The notes: generated by a model from the sequence alone, not told the origin. Shown: positions 32,842-44,080, counted from the first letter of the stretch. The stretch: DNA of 64,000 nucleotides from Takakia lepidozioides (GCA_030704615.1 CM060731.1:77418756-77482755); one strand, 5' to 3'. Translations and numbers: made by a program.

Positions 32842-33270
32842 TTATGAACTCCATGGACCAACAAACATTGGATCGTCCCCCATTTGGGCCCTATAGAAAC
32901 CATCTGGCCGCACATCCCAAATGCACTGTTTACATGCGACATGGTGGCTGAATAGTCCGGGGCCCTTCCAGACAACGTATCCTGCGAATTGATTTGTTGG
33001 ATTGCAGGTGAAGTCACACGCAAATAATGTAGATCCCCAGAAGTTGTCTTTGAACCCGAATCCATACTGCTGTCCTGGAGTTAAAGTATGGCTTTGCAGG
33101 TCATTGTCCCTGGAACGGCAGTGAACGGTAAGGATGTCACAACCCTGGTTGAATATGTTCACAGACATCTCTTCGCTTGCATCAATGCACCTCATGAAAA
33201 TAACCATCAGTGCCACTACTAAAAGAGATGCCTTTGTCGGCACTCCCATTTTGCGATCATGCTTTGCCAT
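32842..33270 (-). CDS. S-protein homologue 3 (S1 family), intact
   Basis: A 142-residue secreted protein. The ATG at 33268-33270 is chosen because paralogue 2 starts at the same place. A signal peptide (VPTKASLLVVALMVIFMRCIDA) is followed by an S1 domain: NIFNQGCDILTVHCRSRDND, GFGFKDNFWGSTLFACDFTC, GYVVWKGPG, CKQCIWDVRPDGFYRAQ, ending FVGPWSS. Six or more Cys could form the family disulphides. The stop is followed by GCG|GTAAGT, conserved with gene 2. Unlike gene 2, its 5' leader lacks the intron-like interval: ggttgca joins directly to gttttcagatcag, as if the intron had been deleted but part of the acceptor kept. It is the only one of the three copies with an intact frame. Known S1 proteins act extracellularly; the role of this one is unknown. 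Confidence 0.88.
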   Translation of the reverse strand: MAKHDRKMGVPTKASLLVVALMVIFMRCIDASEEMSVNIFNQGCDILTVHCRSRDNDLQSHTLTPGQQYGFGFKDNFWGSTLFACDFTCNPTNQFAGYVVWKGPGLFSHHVACKQCIWDVRPDGFYRAQMGDDPMFVGPWSS

Positions 33271-33365
33271 GCCTGTAACTGATCTGAAAACTGCAACCAA
33301 TCTGCACACCCAAAGAATCCAAAAGCACTTGTGACCAAAAGAGATGCAGGGACAAGGGAAGGCAC

Positions 33366-33380
33366 TCGCTTCTATAGCCC
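33366..33380 (-). promoter_or_regulatory. TATA-type core promoter of S1-type gene 3
   Basis: The minus strand reads gggctatagaagcgagtgcc, matching the gene 2 promoter context (gggctattaaaggagtgcc). It lies about 95 bp upstream of the start codon. Confidence 0.6.
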
Positions 33381-33689
33381 ATCGACTCTCCCCCTCACGA
33401 GCCATCTCTATCCTCCCGAGACCCCCCTCCCGCCAGCTCGAGTGGATACCCAGATATTCTCGAAGATATTTTGTGAAGATGCTATAGTGGTATGAATATT
33501 AGAATATTCTGTTCATGATAAAATCTTCAATCCTCTTTCATTATTTAGACAACTCAAAAATTAATTAATTAGTTCGGGGATAAGATGTTATAAGTTATAA
33601 GCCTGTGGAGATGCCAACGTGCAATTGGAGCAAAAGAAAAGAGTCGACTAGCCTTCTTATCGTTCGTGTCCAGAACATTCGCCAGCATC

Positions 33690-33850
33690 TGACGGAATCA
33701 GTAAATATCTTCTTAAAAATAGTCGGGTGCTTGCCTCTGGAGGCTGCTGATCTGGGCTGATCTCGGGGGAGGAGAGGAAGATGGGGCTATAAAAGCGGGC
33801 GCCCTCATCTTGTCACTTCATCTCTGTCGCTTCTACTTGTGAAGAATGTT
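33690..33850 (+). promoter_or_regulatory. Inverted copy of an S1-gene promoter with TATA box
   Basis: The plus strand reads gggctataaaagcgggcgcc at about 33785-33804, then a ttgtcacttcatctctgtcg leader. This mirrors the minus-strand promoters of S1-type genes 2 and 3, including the upstream aatatcttc and tctcggg blocks. It faces away from gene 3 and towards the secreted-protein gene at 34661. A GT donor-like site (acacacag|gtattt) about 50 bp downstream suggests a first exon that splices onward. Confidence 0.5.
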
Positions 33851-34003
33851 CAGTGGTTGGTTGACACACAGGTATTTGCCCTTCCACTCTTCATTTTTGT
33901 GATTTTCATGAGATCGTTTTCTTCCATTGGATTTCCAGATTTCTCCTGCTAATCACGGCTCTGCCTAGCTTCTTTCTTCTCTCTCACAAGTTGCTTTTGG
34001 GCT

Positions 34004-34112
34004 GTTTTTTTGCTCTGGTTTTGTTTCCTCTCTCATGTTTTTTCCATTTTGTCCCATAAGCTCTATTTCCGCGGACGTTATGAAGTACCATTTCATTTCA
34101 TTTTCCTCTATT
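34004..34112 (+). repeat. LINE 3'-end fragment
   Basis: The stretch from ctctggttttgtttcctctc through cgcggacgttatgaagtacc matches the 3' UTR of the LINE at 25680-30311. It is a 5'-truncated insertion of about 110 bp, lying between the inverted promoter and the secreted-protein gene. Confidence 0.85.
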
Positions 34113-34660
34113 GCATGTTCTCCTAAGCTACCCGTATGTAGTCCATTGTGTGGTTCTGCTTCCAGTTTTGTTTGGTAGATCGACTCTCGTTCGCCATGCC
34201 CCTGAAGTGTTAATGTGCTACTGAAGTGCCTAGTGATTGGTGTTATCCAATACATGAACAAGTCGAGTACTTAAAAGCATATAATGAGTCATGAGTTATA
34301 TCAAGACCTGAGCAAGACCTCCAAAACATGAACTTCATAGTATAGCTATCCAGTGATACACGTGAAAGGGTATACTCATAGCTGACCATTGAAACCAGAG
34401 TACGTTAAGGAAACGGTTCGGGACCCAGCAAAACGAAGGATATCGACGTAGCACTCGGGAGGATGTAACGATGACAATGTACATCTCTCAATATGACTAA
34501 AGATTTGTCATTTTGTTGATCAGCCATGATACATCTACCTATTACACATTAGACGACTCTAACCAACAAAAATTTTCCTTACGCCTCTTGACGAGAGATA
34601 GTGGCGTGCAGGACCTTTCGAGCTTCCAATCTCAAGCACATTCGACTCAAGACGACCATC

Positions 34661-35179
34661 ATGGCACACATAATGCAGCTGAGGATGGCCCTGTTCGTCA
34701 ACCTTTTGGTCTTCGTGCTGCTTGCACCAGCCACAAACTGCTCTCGACCCAGCTTCCTCGGCGTGCATGACACTAACGGTGACACTGGGCCTCATGGGAT
34801 CATACGGCCTATAATACGGCACTGGCCGCCTCCTAACGTCACGGCCATCGGTGACACTGGGCTTGATAAGAGCATAAGGCGCGTCCCGCCTCCTAACGAC
34901 ACGGCCACCACCACTTTGCAGTTGGATTGTATCCCGACTTTCCGCAACCCGCCGCCTTTCAACGAGTCCACTACGTTGATGGATTGTGTCCCGACTCTCT
35001 GCAACCCCCCGGCTTTCAACGAGTCCACAGCAAATATGCTGAACTATGGACATCCCGTGCCAGCAAAGAGGTTGAGTCCGTCGACTGAGCTGAAAACTAG
35101 CGCCGCCTTTGAGAGCACTCTGGATTATGAAAATCCCAAACCAAATCCAGCGCATGACATGCCTCCACCTCCTCAATAA
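34661..35179 (+). CDS. Secreted proline-rich repeat protein, function unknown
   Basis: A 172-residue protein from the ATG at 34661. The N-terminus (MAHIMQLRMALFVNLLVFVLLAPATNC) is a convincing signal peptide. The mature part contains two pairs of internal repeats. GDTGPHGIIRPIIRHWPPPNVTA resembles GDTGLDKSIRRVPPPNDTA; the first is read in pieces from about residue 40. CIPTFRNPPPFNEST (about 90-105) resembles CVPTLCNPPAFNEST (about 110-125). It ends PPPPQ. There are few Cys and many Pro, Asn and Thr, with several N-x-S/T sites. The repeat structure recalls processed-peptide precursors or cell-wall proteins, but no family is recognised. An S1-type promoter copy lies about 870 bp upstream, with a LINE tail in between. 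Confidence 0.6.
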   Translation: MAHIMQLRMALFVNLLVFVLLAPATNCSRPSFLGVHDTNGDTGPHGIIRPIIRHWPPPNVTAIGDTGLDKSIRRVPPPNDTATTTLQLDCIPTFRNPPPFNESTTLMDCVPTLCNPPAFNESTANMLNYGHPVPAKRLSPSTELKTSAAFESTLDYENPKPNPAHDMPPPPQ

Positions 35180-35647
35180 ATTCTGAGGTTATGGATTGCG
35201 ATAGTTAAGGTGAGTGCACACATGGAGTTTGCTGTAGAATGTACAGCATATCGGAATGGCTGCGCTCAACTGATCTCCGGGAAGGACAATCTCAAGTTGT
35301 AATAAATTGCGAACTATTGATGATTGATTCCTAGTTGATTCCACAAAATTACCCAAATCCCAGTGTGGACAGTGTTTAAAATCTTCAGACATTCCACTGC
35401 ACGTAACACATCTCATTGCCAGGAAGAACATATCTTCTGTTTCTGGTACTGTTCCATCTGGGACTTAGCTCGCATCTTCTTAGTCGACCGTTCCCTTTTG
35501 TATTGTCAATGAATAGAGAATGATCTAGCTCAGGATATCGTTCGATTTCTAGTCTCAAGGTTTTCTAAATTGAACTGTCAATACCAGTAGAGATCTGCAC
35601 GAATTTTCTGCACGATCTGCGTGCGAGATCTGCATTCTCTGAGAATT
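35180..35647. other. 3' flank of the secreted-protein gene
   Basis: It contains the second arm (35347-35388) of a roughly 42-bp inverted repeat whose partner is at 32025-32070. No gene is seen. Confidence 0.4.
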
Positions 35648-36399
35648 CCCTGGGAATTGAAGAATTCGAAAGGGAGGATTCAGTCTGGTGATGCATTAAA
35701 CCCTCTTAAGCCCCACTCTTACTGCATTTGTGCTGCTTGTCAGAAATGACATTTCAAACCCAAATTTTAATCTGCAGATGCATACGGTTCTGTGCACAGG
35801 AATTGGAAGAGGGAGGGTGGAGAGAGAGCGCGAACCTTGAGGTAGCCTTAGTTGAAAAGAGATTTGTGAAGAAGGAACACGGTTCTAAAACCATCCCCAG
35901 AAAAGGCTCTTAAGGAAAGAGGAAGGTCATGATGCTCAAGAGAGGCCCAGATTAGGAACCCAGCAAGCGACGTATCAAATGGCCTTTGCCCCGGCATTTT
36001 TATCGGTTCAATGAGCTGTCTTCACCAGAAATTTCTCTCTTCTCCACGACCACTACAATGTGGTGCTCGTTATGTCGAAAGAGAAAGACGCCTGTACCCT
36101 TGGGAAGTAAGGTGATGAGACATCTCACTTTCTCTAACTAACTCTACGAAACCATCCCCATGACTTCTTCACTCATCGGTCTATGACTTCCAAGAAACGT
36201 GCGGAACAGGCAGGAGAGAGCACGACTGTAGATCCACGACATAGCTTCCGGATTAGGGTTATATGGGTGCGGGGTCTTTCAACCGCGAGTAAAAAAATGT
36301 AGAAATTTATCAACTCCAAGTAGGTTACTAGAAACGACTCTACTTATACCTCCGGAGATGTGGGCATATGTGCAAACGATATGGGATATATCTCCTGCA
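35648..36399. repeat. Dispersed repeat, about 750 bp, copy A
   Basis: It matches 54191-54953 over its full length with small indels, from ccctgggaatt to gggatatatctcctgca. Within it, a segment beginning tggtgatgcattaaaccctc and ending ctcctgca has TG...CA ends, as a solo LTR would. No coding motif or tRNA-like box is seen. Confidence 0.85.
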
Positions 36400-37178
36400 A
36401 AATAAAAGCTAGTGATTGAGAAATCTGGCGCTTATAAGCAATGACGAGAAGGCTCAAAAAAAGCCGGCGAGGGTGATATGTATTAATCGCGTACCATGCA
36501 CTAATAAAACAAACTGGACAATGCATATCTTTGGGTGTCTGTTTCATTCTACAGCAGTTTTTTTGGATATCTTTGATGGCTGCATAATAATTTACATGTG
36601 CAGCTCACAGATTTTCAGGAGTCCTCTGTGTTGCTCTCAGTCTTTGCCTTCTCCAATGAAGTCATGGATTTTGGGGTTGTGAAAAAGATGTTCATTCTTG
36701 CCTTTGAATTTGTGTGTTGTGGAGCACAGGTGACCAGTGCTGTGCCTACTCCTCCACCAGAAGCAAGATAGAGAAATCTCTGAAGAGATCTTGCGGAAAT
36801 CATCTGACTTGTTATGTGTGTATAAAGTCAGGTTTCCTTCAGCATTTTGCATCCAACAATTTCCTGACACTGTAGCTACATGACTTGCTCAAACCACGGA
36901 GATATTCTGTCTCCTTACCAACCTCGTCTTGATGTCTGGTCAACTGCAAGCTAATGCAAAAATGCTTTGGTTACAATCTCCAGCCATGGCTAAACAAACT
37001 GTGATGTTTTTGTCGGCACACCATTCTGCAAAATCTCAGTGGCAGTAACATGCATCTGAGGTATTCTGACTGAACACATGCCTTTGAAGCAAAAAACTCT
37101 TTTAGAGAACACTAAGAGCACACAAATTTGAATGAAGGAACCAGAAGTGTAGAACTTTTCATCAAATTTTCATAAAAT
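36400..37178. other. Intergenic stretch downstream of the SDR gene
   Basis: Several short frames, none recognisable. It presumably contains the 3' UTR of the minus-strand SDR gene next to 37179. Confidence 0.4.
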
Positions 37179-40100
37179 TCAGGTAGTTGCCAACTCCTTG
37201 ATTTGTTCGATGTTGAGCGTACCAAATACAGTGTCATCTACAACAGCTTTGATAACTGCAGCAGCCACATCCTCCACATTGACAGGAGGTACCAACACGA
37301 GGTCGGCTGCTGGTAGATTTTGAAATGGTCGAGTAAACGTCTGCGTCGCTGCGAGTAATTTCTCCAAAGGCTCACCAACTGCATCTAGAGGGACGTCGAT
37401 CCCATTTACCCTTCTCTTTCCATATATAAATCCTGGTCGGAGAATTGTTCCTGTGCATCAAGTGTAAGTGTACTGCATCATCATACCTGAGGACTAGACG
37501 TTTCCCACGAACTGTAGTTAAACAAGTCTTTCTGAGTTACCTTCGAACTAACTTGGCCAGGGGAAGGAAGATCTGATTGAAGCAGCGCCATGCGGACTCA
37601 CAGAAAGCACAATATAGATAGGTCTGGATGAAATGGCCACCTTGGAGATCGAGTACTAGCAAGCATCAACTTGAGCACATGGCTTATTAGCCCAGCTGTA
37701 CTGTTTGTTTCTCTCAATATTAAAGACACCATCAACCTATGACCAGTGACTGAGAGAGGGAGAGTTTGACAGAACAACTAGACGTCCGATCCAACTGGAT
37801 GCAAGAGTTCCAGAAAGTTGACATTGGGCCTTCCTCCAAGGGCCCTAAAACAGAGTTATTGGTGAGGATTATCATCTACTTGCTTCCAAGCAGTTGCCTG
37901 CATGCAAAATTCTTGCGCTAAAACCAAGCTCCATCATCCACTTTAGTATTAAGTAAGGCTGTTCCTACTCGTATTGTCAGATTTGAAATCATATTAGTTG
38001 GAGAGGAGGGAGGGAGGATGACACGAGAGCGTCAAACAAGCCTCACCAGAATTTGGATAGACCGACAAAATTTGAGCTTCAGCTTTCCTTTTTCCAGCAA
38101 AGTAGCCATTATTTAGCACAATGGATGGCAGTCTGTAGTCGTGCACTGAAATATAGACAAACTTTGGGATCCCTGGCATTTGCATACACTTCCTGATCAG
38201 TCAAAGTTGAAAGTGGGCACATGCTTCCTGGAACAGGCCTACCCAAAGGTCAACCTGCAAACTATTGGCTACCTGAGATAATCACCATAGATAAACAAAC
38301 ACCCACCTTCAACTGATTGAAACACAGAAGATGATTTATTCATTAGGGTTCGATTGAGGTAGCTTACGACCATAGCCCTGAGCTCAGTTAGGACAGCAGA
38401 AAAATGGAGGGAGGGAGGGGGGAAAGCTCAAGGATGCAGTACCAACAAGGTTTTCAATTTTCACCTTATCCGAGACAAAGAAAGAAAGAAGTCTACCATA
38501 TGAGTGGGGCCCCAAAGGAATAGAACAATTAAGCTTTATTACGGCCACAAGAAGCCCAAACAGCTTATAGGGGAGAAAGAAAGAAAGAAAGAAACTTTAT
38601 AATGTCCACGGAAGCTCAAAGAGACAGATAGTCAGTGCAACTCACCAGCCTTGCTTGCAGCAGTGACAGCAACAATGTTGGCGCTAGCATTCACCTTCTC
38701 CATTTCCTCGTTGGTCCCAAAGCCTCCGAGTGTTGACACCACCGCCGTCACCCCATCAAGCAGCGCATCCCAGTCAGTAACAAACACATCACCTGCATTC
38801 AACAATATTGACAAATCCCTTCAACACAAGTCCAGAAAGAGTGAACCAAAATCAACTTTTATTTGGAATGAATACACAGCATGGGTGTAAGACACTGCCC
38901 AAGTAGAATTTAAAACATCAAAGGAAACGTGCCTGAAACCCATGTGACTTTATCCACCCAGACGGCCGAGTAGGATGGCCGCCCTGACCTGCCCCAGCCA
39001 CCGAAACATTTTTTCTGAGATATCTTTTGATTCAAGAAAACACCAGTGAGCATAGAGCATTATTCTCTCTTTCTCGTGCTCCTTTGGAAATTTAATCAGA
39101 GTGGGTTCCCGTAGTATCCAGATTGATACACAGAGATGGGCTGGGACTGCTCAGGAATTACATCAAGAACTACTTCCTTTTCTCATGTCATGTCCCTACT
39201 ACTAAGAGATCAGGGGTAGGCATTAGTGTCCTTTAAGAGATTCTCTCACATTGACCGAGCCCTTTAGCAATGAGGATCTGAATTGCCTTGCACCCTACCT
39301 GCAGGAGGCACTCCACCTTCAGGCCACATTTGAGGAGTTCCTTGATTCTATGATTCTGTTTTATCACCACACGAAGTAGTTCTATCATTCTGTTCTGTAT
39401 CCTTGGCTCCTTTTCCTGGGCCTCCTGCAGATGTGATAAATATTTCTCTTTCTCTTTCTCTCTCTGTTTCTCCTCCTCCCTCATCCCTCCCTCCCGAGAA
39501 ACAGGTGAATTGGTGCAGTGCTGCATATTGGCCGTATGAGCCGAAAAGACGACCATATCTGCAGGACATGACTGACTGGTATAGAACAATAACAGAGACA
39601 GAAAGAAGGTCTCACCTACTGAGACTTACAACCTCGATACACTGTGACACAGCTGCCTTGCACACAGCTGAGCCCACAAAGCCACTACCCCCTAGCACTA
39701 AAATCTGCATGACACATGGAGAAGGCATTAGTCATGAGTTACATTCTAACCTCTCTGCTTGCACTTCCCGTTGCCTACGTCCTTCGTCTGCTTAGCCATC
39801 AAGCCCAGAAGAGAGTGGCACGAAATACACAAACAAGCAATATCTCACAAGTGCTACACAAGGAAAGACAGATACACAGTTGACAGCATCTCTCAAAAGT
39901 ACCGTGAATCTTGCAGAGCAAGATGTGCACAAAAGATGCATGTATCTTTTGTATCAAACAATGCATCAAAAAGATACAAAAGATGCATGTATCGATGGAT
40001 ATCAGATGGATATGGAAACAGGAGTGTGGCACCTTCTCTGATTTGACCTCAGCCACCACATCAATTGGAGCTGACGCAAAGTCAGGGCTACTGGTACCTG

Positions 40101-41058
40101 TTGAATATGTACCCTTCACCTGCCTCCTGCACATGTAATATATATGTAAGCATCATTCTACTCGCTTGCACTTGAGGGAGATGCCTAAAGAGTAGAAGGT
40201 CTATATTTTGCAGCAGATTCATGCTCCAGCAAGAGAGTCTTCTGGAGGAAATCAGGTCGGAAGCAACTCTGTTTACAAATGAAGTCCCATTATGAGGTGG
40301 CAGCTGTTTATTGTGGGCGAAGGCATGGATAGTAAGCGAGTACACCATCATCATATTTCTCTCTCACATACATACAAATCTATGGCATTTAGTATTGTGG
40401 AACAAACCTTCTTTCACGCCCTTCCAACAAATCTGATCGGAAACTGCCTCCGTTCGCTAAGGGTAATGCAACAATGTGTCCCTAGAGTTCACTTCACTGC
40501 ATTACAGATTCAGTGATGATTGGATGGTCGAATAGTAATTAACTGATGATTGGATAGTCGATTGATGCACAATCTCCATGGATGAAGTACACCAATACCA
40601 GGAATCCGGATGCAATGTGATGTTCTACGTGGGATGATCACATATTGCCACCAGATAGCATACTGCTCTTGAGTGCCAAATACTGGAGCACAGGAGACCT
40701 GGCTGACGAGATAAATCTCTCCAACTAAGATAGATTCGTGCAGACATATTCATCAGGCCAAATTGCACGTACGCAGGTCTCGTCACAAAGCCAGACCCAA
40801 AATCCCTCATGAGAAATCAGCACTCTAGATTGGATAATGGGTAGACCTGAATTAATCACGAAGACTCATTTCACAAACTACTTACCAGCTGTGCCCTGGC
40901 GAAAAACGCTTAACTAGAGGCCGGCAAATTCCATCGGAGCTCTCGGTCCGGCGCCCCGAAAAGGCAAGGGCCTGTGCAGAATGATGGTGAGTTCCTGAAA
41001 TCCATTGCGACTGCAAAGCCACGCCGGGCGCAGGCCTCGAGATAGTAGCGGCAGCCAT
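37179..41058 (-). CDS. Chloroplast-type atypical SDR (NAD(P)-binding), At1g32220-like, seven exons
   Basis: Inferred exons on the minus strand: 41058-40886, 40126-40033, 39704-39616, 38988-38933, 38792-38646, 38172-38047, 37450-37179. They sum to 957 nt (318 residues) with the frame closed at every junction. Exon 1 (MAAATISRPAPGVALQSQW) is a plastid-type transit peptide. Exon 3 holds the Rossmann motif ILVLGGSGFVGSAVCKAAV. Exon 5 gives TAVVSTLGGFGTNEEMEKVN. Exon 6 has FVYISVHDYRLP and GYFAGKRKAEAQIL with the YxxxK-like pair. Exon 7 has ILRPGFIYGKRRVNG, then PPVNVEDVAAAVIKAV and the C-terminus. This matches the atypical short-chain dehydrogenase family of plastid or plastoglobule proteins as I recall it; the substrate is unknown. 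The intron after exon 4 begins with GC. LINE fragments lie in the introns after exon 3 and exon 5. Confidence 0.88.
38530..38625 (-). repeat. LINE 3'-end fragment inside an SDR intron
   Basis: The minus strand contains gagcttccgtggacattata followed by aagtttctttctttctttc, matching the LINE family 3' UTR. It lies in the intron between the fifth and sixth exons. Confidence 0.7.
38931..38933 (-). other. GC splice donor of the SDR gene (GC-AG intron)
   Basis: The exon ends ...GTTTCAG followed by GCACGT. Only this junction joins VTWVSG to DVFVTDWDALL in frame. The nearby GT four bases further on would create a stop. Confidence 0.7.
39238..39480 (+). repeat. Fragment of a second non-LTR retroelement 3' end
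   Basis: The plus strand codes for APYLQEALHLQATFEEFLDS, which parallels the C-terminus of the LINE ORF2 here (AAYLHEAFTLRQSLEH). It is followed by a stop, then cctgggcctcctgcagatgt and a CT-rich tail. It lies in the SDR intron after exon 3, on the opposite strand to the gene. Confidence 0.55.
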
Positions 41059-42379
41059 AGCCCGAGCTGTGCAACAACGGAGACCAAGTGCGTGCACAAG
41101 GTGCACGGACCTCGGATTGTACACTACATGTTCCTCACCCACACATCCAGTTTCACTGCTGAGATGTCATCCTCCAAAGGAGAGGTTGAGGCAAGGCCCA
41201 TTAGGGCTCCAAATAAGGAAAATCTGAACTCTACAGGCATGTTGCCACCATATTTAGAGAGATTGGACTCTAGGCCAAAGTAACTAAGAGCCACTTCACT
41301 TTGCAACCTTTGTGGTTAGGGCGCTACAAAGAATTCCGGGGAAGCTACGCCATGAGCATGCTCACGTGAGCCTATGAGCCCATGCTCACATTTTACCACT
41401 AAGTGTGAGCTTGGGCGTCACGCTTAGCGGTCATGAGCGCGCAGAGTGGTGCGGTATTAGAAAGGGTGCCTATATCCGAGGATAACTGCAGACATATTCC
41501 CACGAGAATACCAGCAATGCTATTTGGAAAATTGAAAACGTATTGGTGCATTCATTATGTTCTTGTAATTAGGTGTGAGGACTCATGATGTGGGCGTTGA
41601 CGACCACACAAGGTAGAGGACCCATTATGGACCCTTTAAGTAGTTTAGGGTGCTTCTAGTGGCAGATTTCGCATTTGTTTTTGCATTTCGATTAACAAAT
41701 GAAAACTATTGGGATTGCCAAAGTTTCAGGATTTTTTGACTTGGTGTATAATTTTTGTGAATTTTTAAAGTAAAAAATATAAAAATAACCCACTTATGAC
41801 CAATAGCCCCAACCAAGTGTGAACAGAACGCATGCTAAAACGACCTCATGATTATGGTAACCCAGATCGGCGACATCATATCAACAGTTTGGTAAAGGTG
41901 GCAAGAGTGACTCAGCTACTCTAGTAAGAAAATCAGTAAGCATCATTAAATGCACTTTCTACTGCCCCAATTCAGCCCATCAGCCTTTCAAAAACTGGCA
42001 AGGGGGGGTGAGTTGAGGCGGCTAGAGCCATCCTCTCTCAAACCACCGTGCATCTAAAACATCATTGAGTGTCTCTCAAATATATAACTCATCTTCCCCA
42101 TGTCAGATCGTCATCATCCCATCAACTGTCCAACTTATATAATTTGATCATCCTCAAGACGGCCCCTCCCCTACCATGTCATACATTCAGCGCATGCTGG
42201 ACTTTGGTTTTTAAAACTTGCAGACAAATGGCCCGCCTTTTTATCATATTAGCTCACTTGGTGTTTTTTGAAATGGCGCAGATGAGCTTTGAATTTGGAT
42301 CGCAATTGATTTGCACCTAAACGGGCTGATCTCCTGTGGATAGGAGACGCTACTTGAATACATAGGGGATTGCATTTGG
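41059..42379. other. SDR promoter side and intergenic stretch
   Basis: The first few hundred bases upstream of 41058 should hold the SDR promoter on the minus strand; no clear TATA box is seen. 41340-41460 has several gagc/catgagc palindromic words. No gene is recognised up to the minisatellite. Confidence 0.4.
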
Positions 42380-44080
42380 ACTTAGATTTCAGTTCTTAAC
42401 ACATGGGCCAATGGCGCAGGCTACCCTAGGCCTAGATCTCCCAAACAGAGGGATTGCACTTGGACTTAGATGACACTGGACACTTGGGCCAACGGCACAG
42501 GCTACCCTAGGGCCTAGAGGTTGCACTTGGGCCTCGACATAGGAGACGCACTTGGATACATAGGAAATTGCACTGGATACATAGGAGATTGGACTTGGGC
42601 TTAGATGACAGGGGACAATTGGGGCTCTATATGGGAGATGTACTTCGATACATGAATAGAAGATTACACTTGGGCTCAGATGATGACAGTGGACACTTGG
42701 GCCAACAGCACCAGTTACCCTAGAGGTTGCACTTGGCCTCGACATTGGAGACGCACTTGGATACATAGGAGATCTTGCACCTGGGTTAAATGACACTAGA
42801 CACTTGGGCCAACGGCACATGCTACCTTGATGGGCATTTACATGGAAGATGCACTTGGATACATAGAAGATTGCACTTGGGCTTAGATGACAGTGGACAC
42901 TTGGGCCAACGGCACAGGCTACTCTAGTCAATATATGAAGCAAGACGTTTGTTTTGTTTGTTTTGTGTTGTTTTGTTTTGTCACATTGAGATGTCCCAAA
43001 CCGCAAGGCTTTAGTCCTGGTGCTTGGTGCCGTTGGAAAGCCCTCGACGAGGAGGGGTGCACAGGCTTGGTCTCACAATTTTTGGACCTGCGGTGTGGGA
43101 GATACGGAATTCCAAGTACTTTTGGTTGCTGGAAATTCACAAAAAATAGCAAAAATGGCAAAGTGGGCTAGGAGAATGGTTGGAGCCTCGACGGGAGAGA
43201 TATGAAAGGAAAGGTCTCCGGTTCAAATCTGGTCGTAGGTTCTGTGGAAAAAAATGATTAGACTTAGATGACCTAGATGACATTGGACGTTGGGGCCAAC
43301 GGCACATGCCATCCTAGACACTTGTGTTAAGATGATCCACTAGACACTTGGGCCTCTACACGGGAGATGTACTTGGATACATGAATATAAGATTGCACTT
43401 CATGGGCTTAGATGGGCCTCGACATAGGAGACGCACTTGAATACATAGGAAATTGCACTTGGTCTTAGATTTCAATTCGTCACACATGGGCCGACGACAT
43501 AGGCTACACTAAAAGTCACAGTTGGGCCTCGACATAGGAGACGCGCTACACTAGAAGTCACACTTGGGCCTTGACATAGGAGACGCATTGGGATACATAG
43601 AAGATCTTGCACTTGGGCTTAGATGACACTTGGGCCAAGGGCACAGGCTACCCTAGGAGACGCACTTTGTTACAATATAGGACGCACTTTGCACTTGGAC
43701 TTAGATGACATTGGACACTGGAGGTCATTGGGCCTTCACATGGATACACACATGGATACATAGGAAATTGCACTTGGGCTTAGATTTCAATTCTTCACAC
43801 ATGGGCCAACGGCACAGCTACCCTAGATCTCCCAAACAGTGGGGGCTCCCGATACATAGGGGATTGCACTTGGGCTTAGATGACCCCCTAATCTTCATAA
43901 TATTTTTCATCGATGACCACCAAAACCACACTTGGGCCAACGGCATAGGCTACCTAAAAGACATACTTGGGCCTAGACATAGGAGACGCACTTGAATGCA
44001 TAGGAGATTGCACCTGGGCTTACATGACCCTAGACACTTGGGCCAACCGCACAGGCTACCCTAGTAATAATAATAAATAT
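42380..44080. repeat. Degenerate minisatellite, period roughly 100-120 bp
   Basis: The phrases cttgggccaacggcacaggc, taccctag, gcctcgacataggagacgca and cttggatacataggagattg recur at least ten times in a loosely fixed order. 42945-43255 is a unique insertion interrupting the array. Long open frames across the array are repeat artefacts. Confidence 0.85.
43165..43240 (+). repeat. tRNA-like segment, possible SINE head
   Basis: A box-A-like stretch (gtgggctaggagaatggttg) is followed about 45 bp later by a box-B-like ccggttcaaatctgg. This spacing fits an RNA polymerase III promoter of tRNA-derived SINEs. No full cloverleaf is evident. It sits inside the minisatellite. Confidence 0.35.

Noticed and set aside
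34559-35176. 205-codon minus-strand frame opposite the secreted repeat protein
   Set aside because: It is the antisense of the repeat-bearing frame; the plus strand has the ATG, the signal peptide and the upstream promoter.
42389-43006. 205-codon minus-strand frame across the minisatellite
   Set aside because: It consists only of repeated phrases (VACAVGPSVHCHLSPS) from the array, with no homology or start context.
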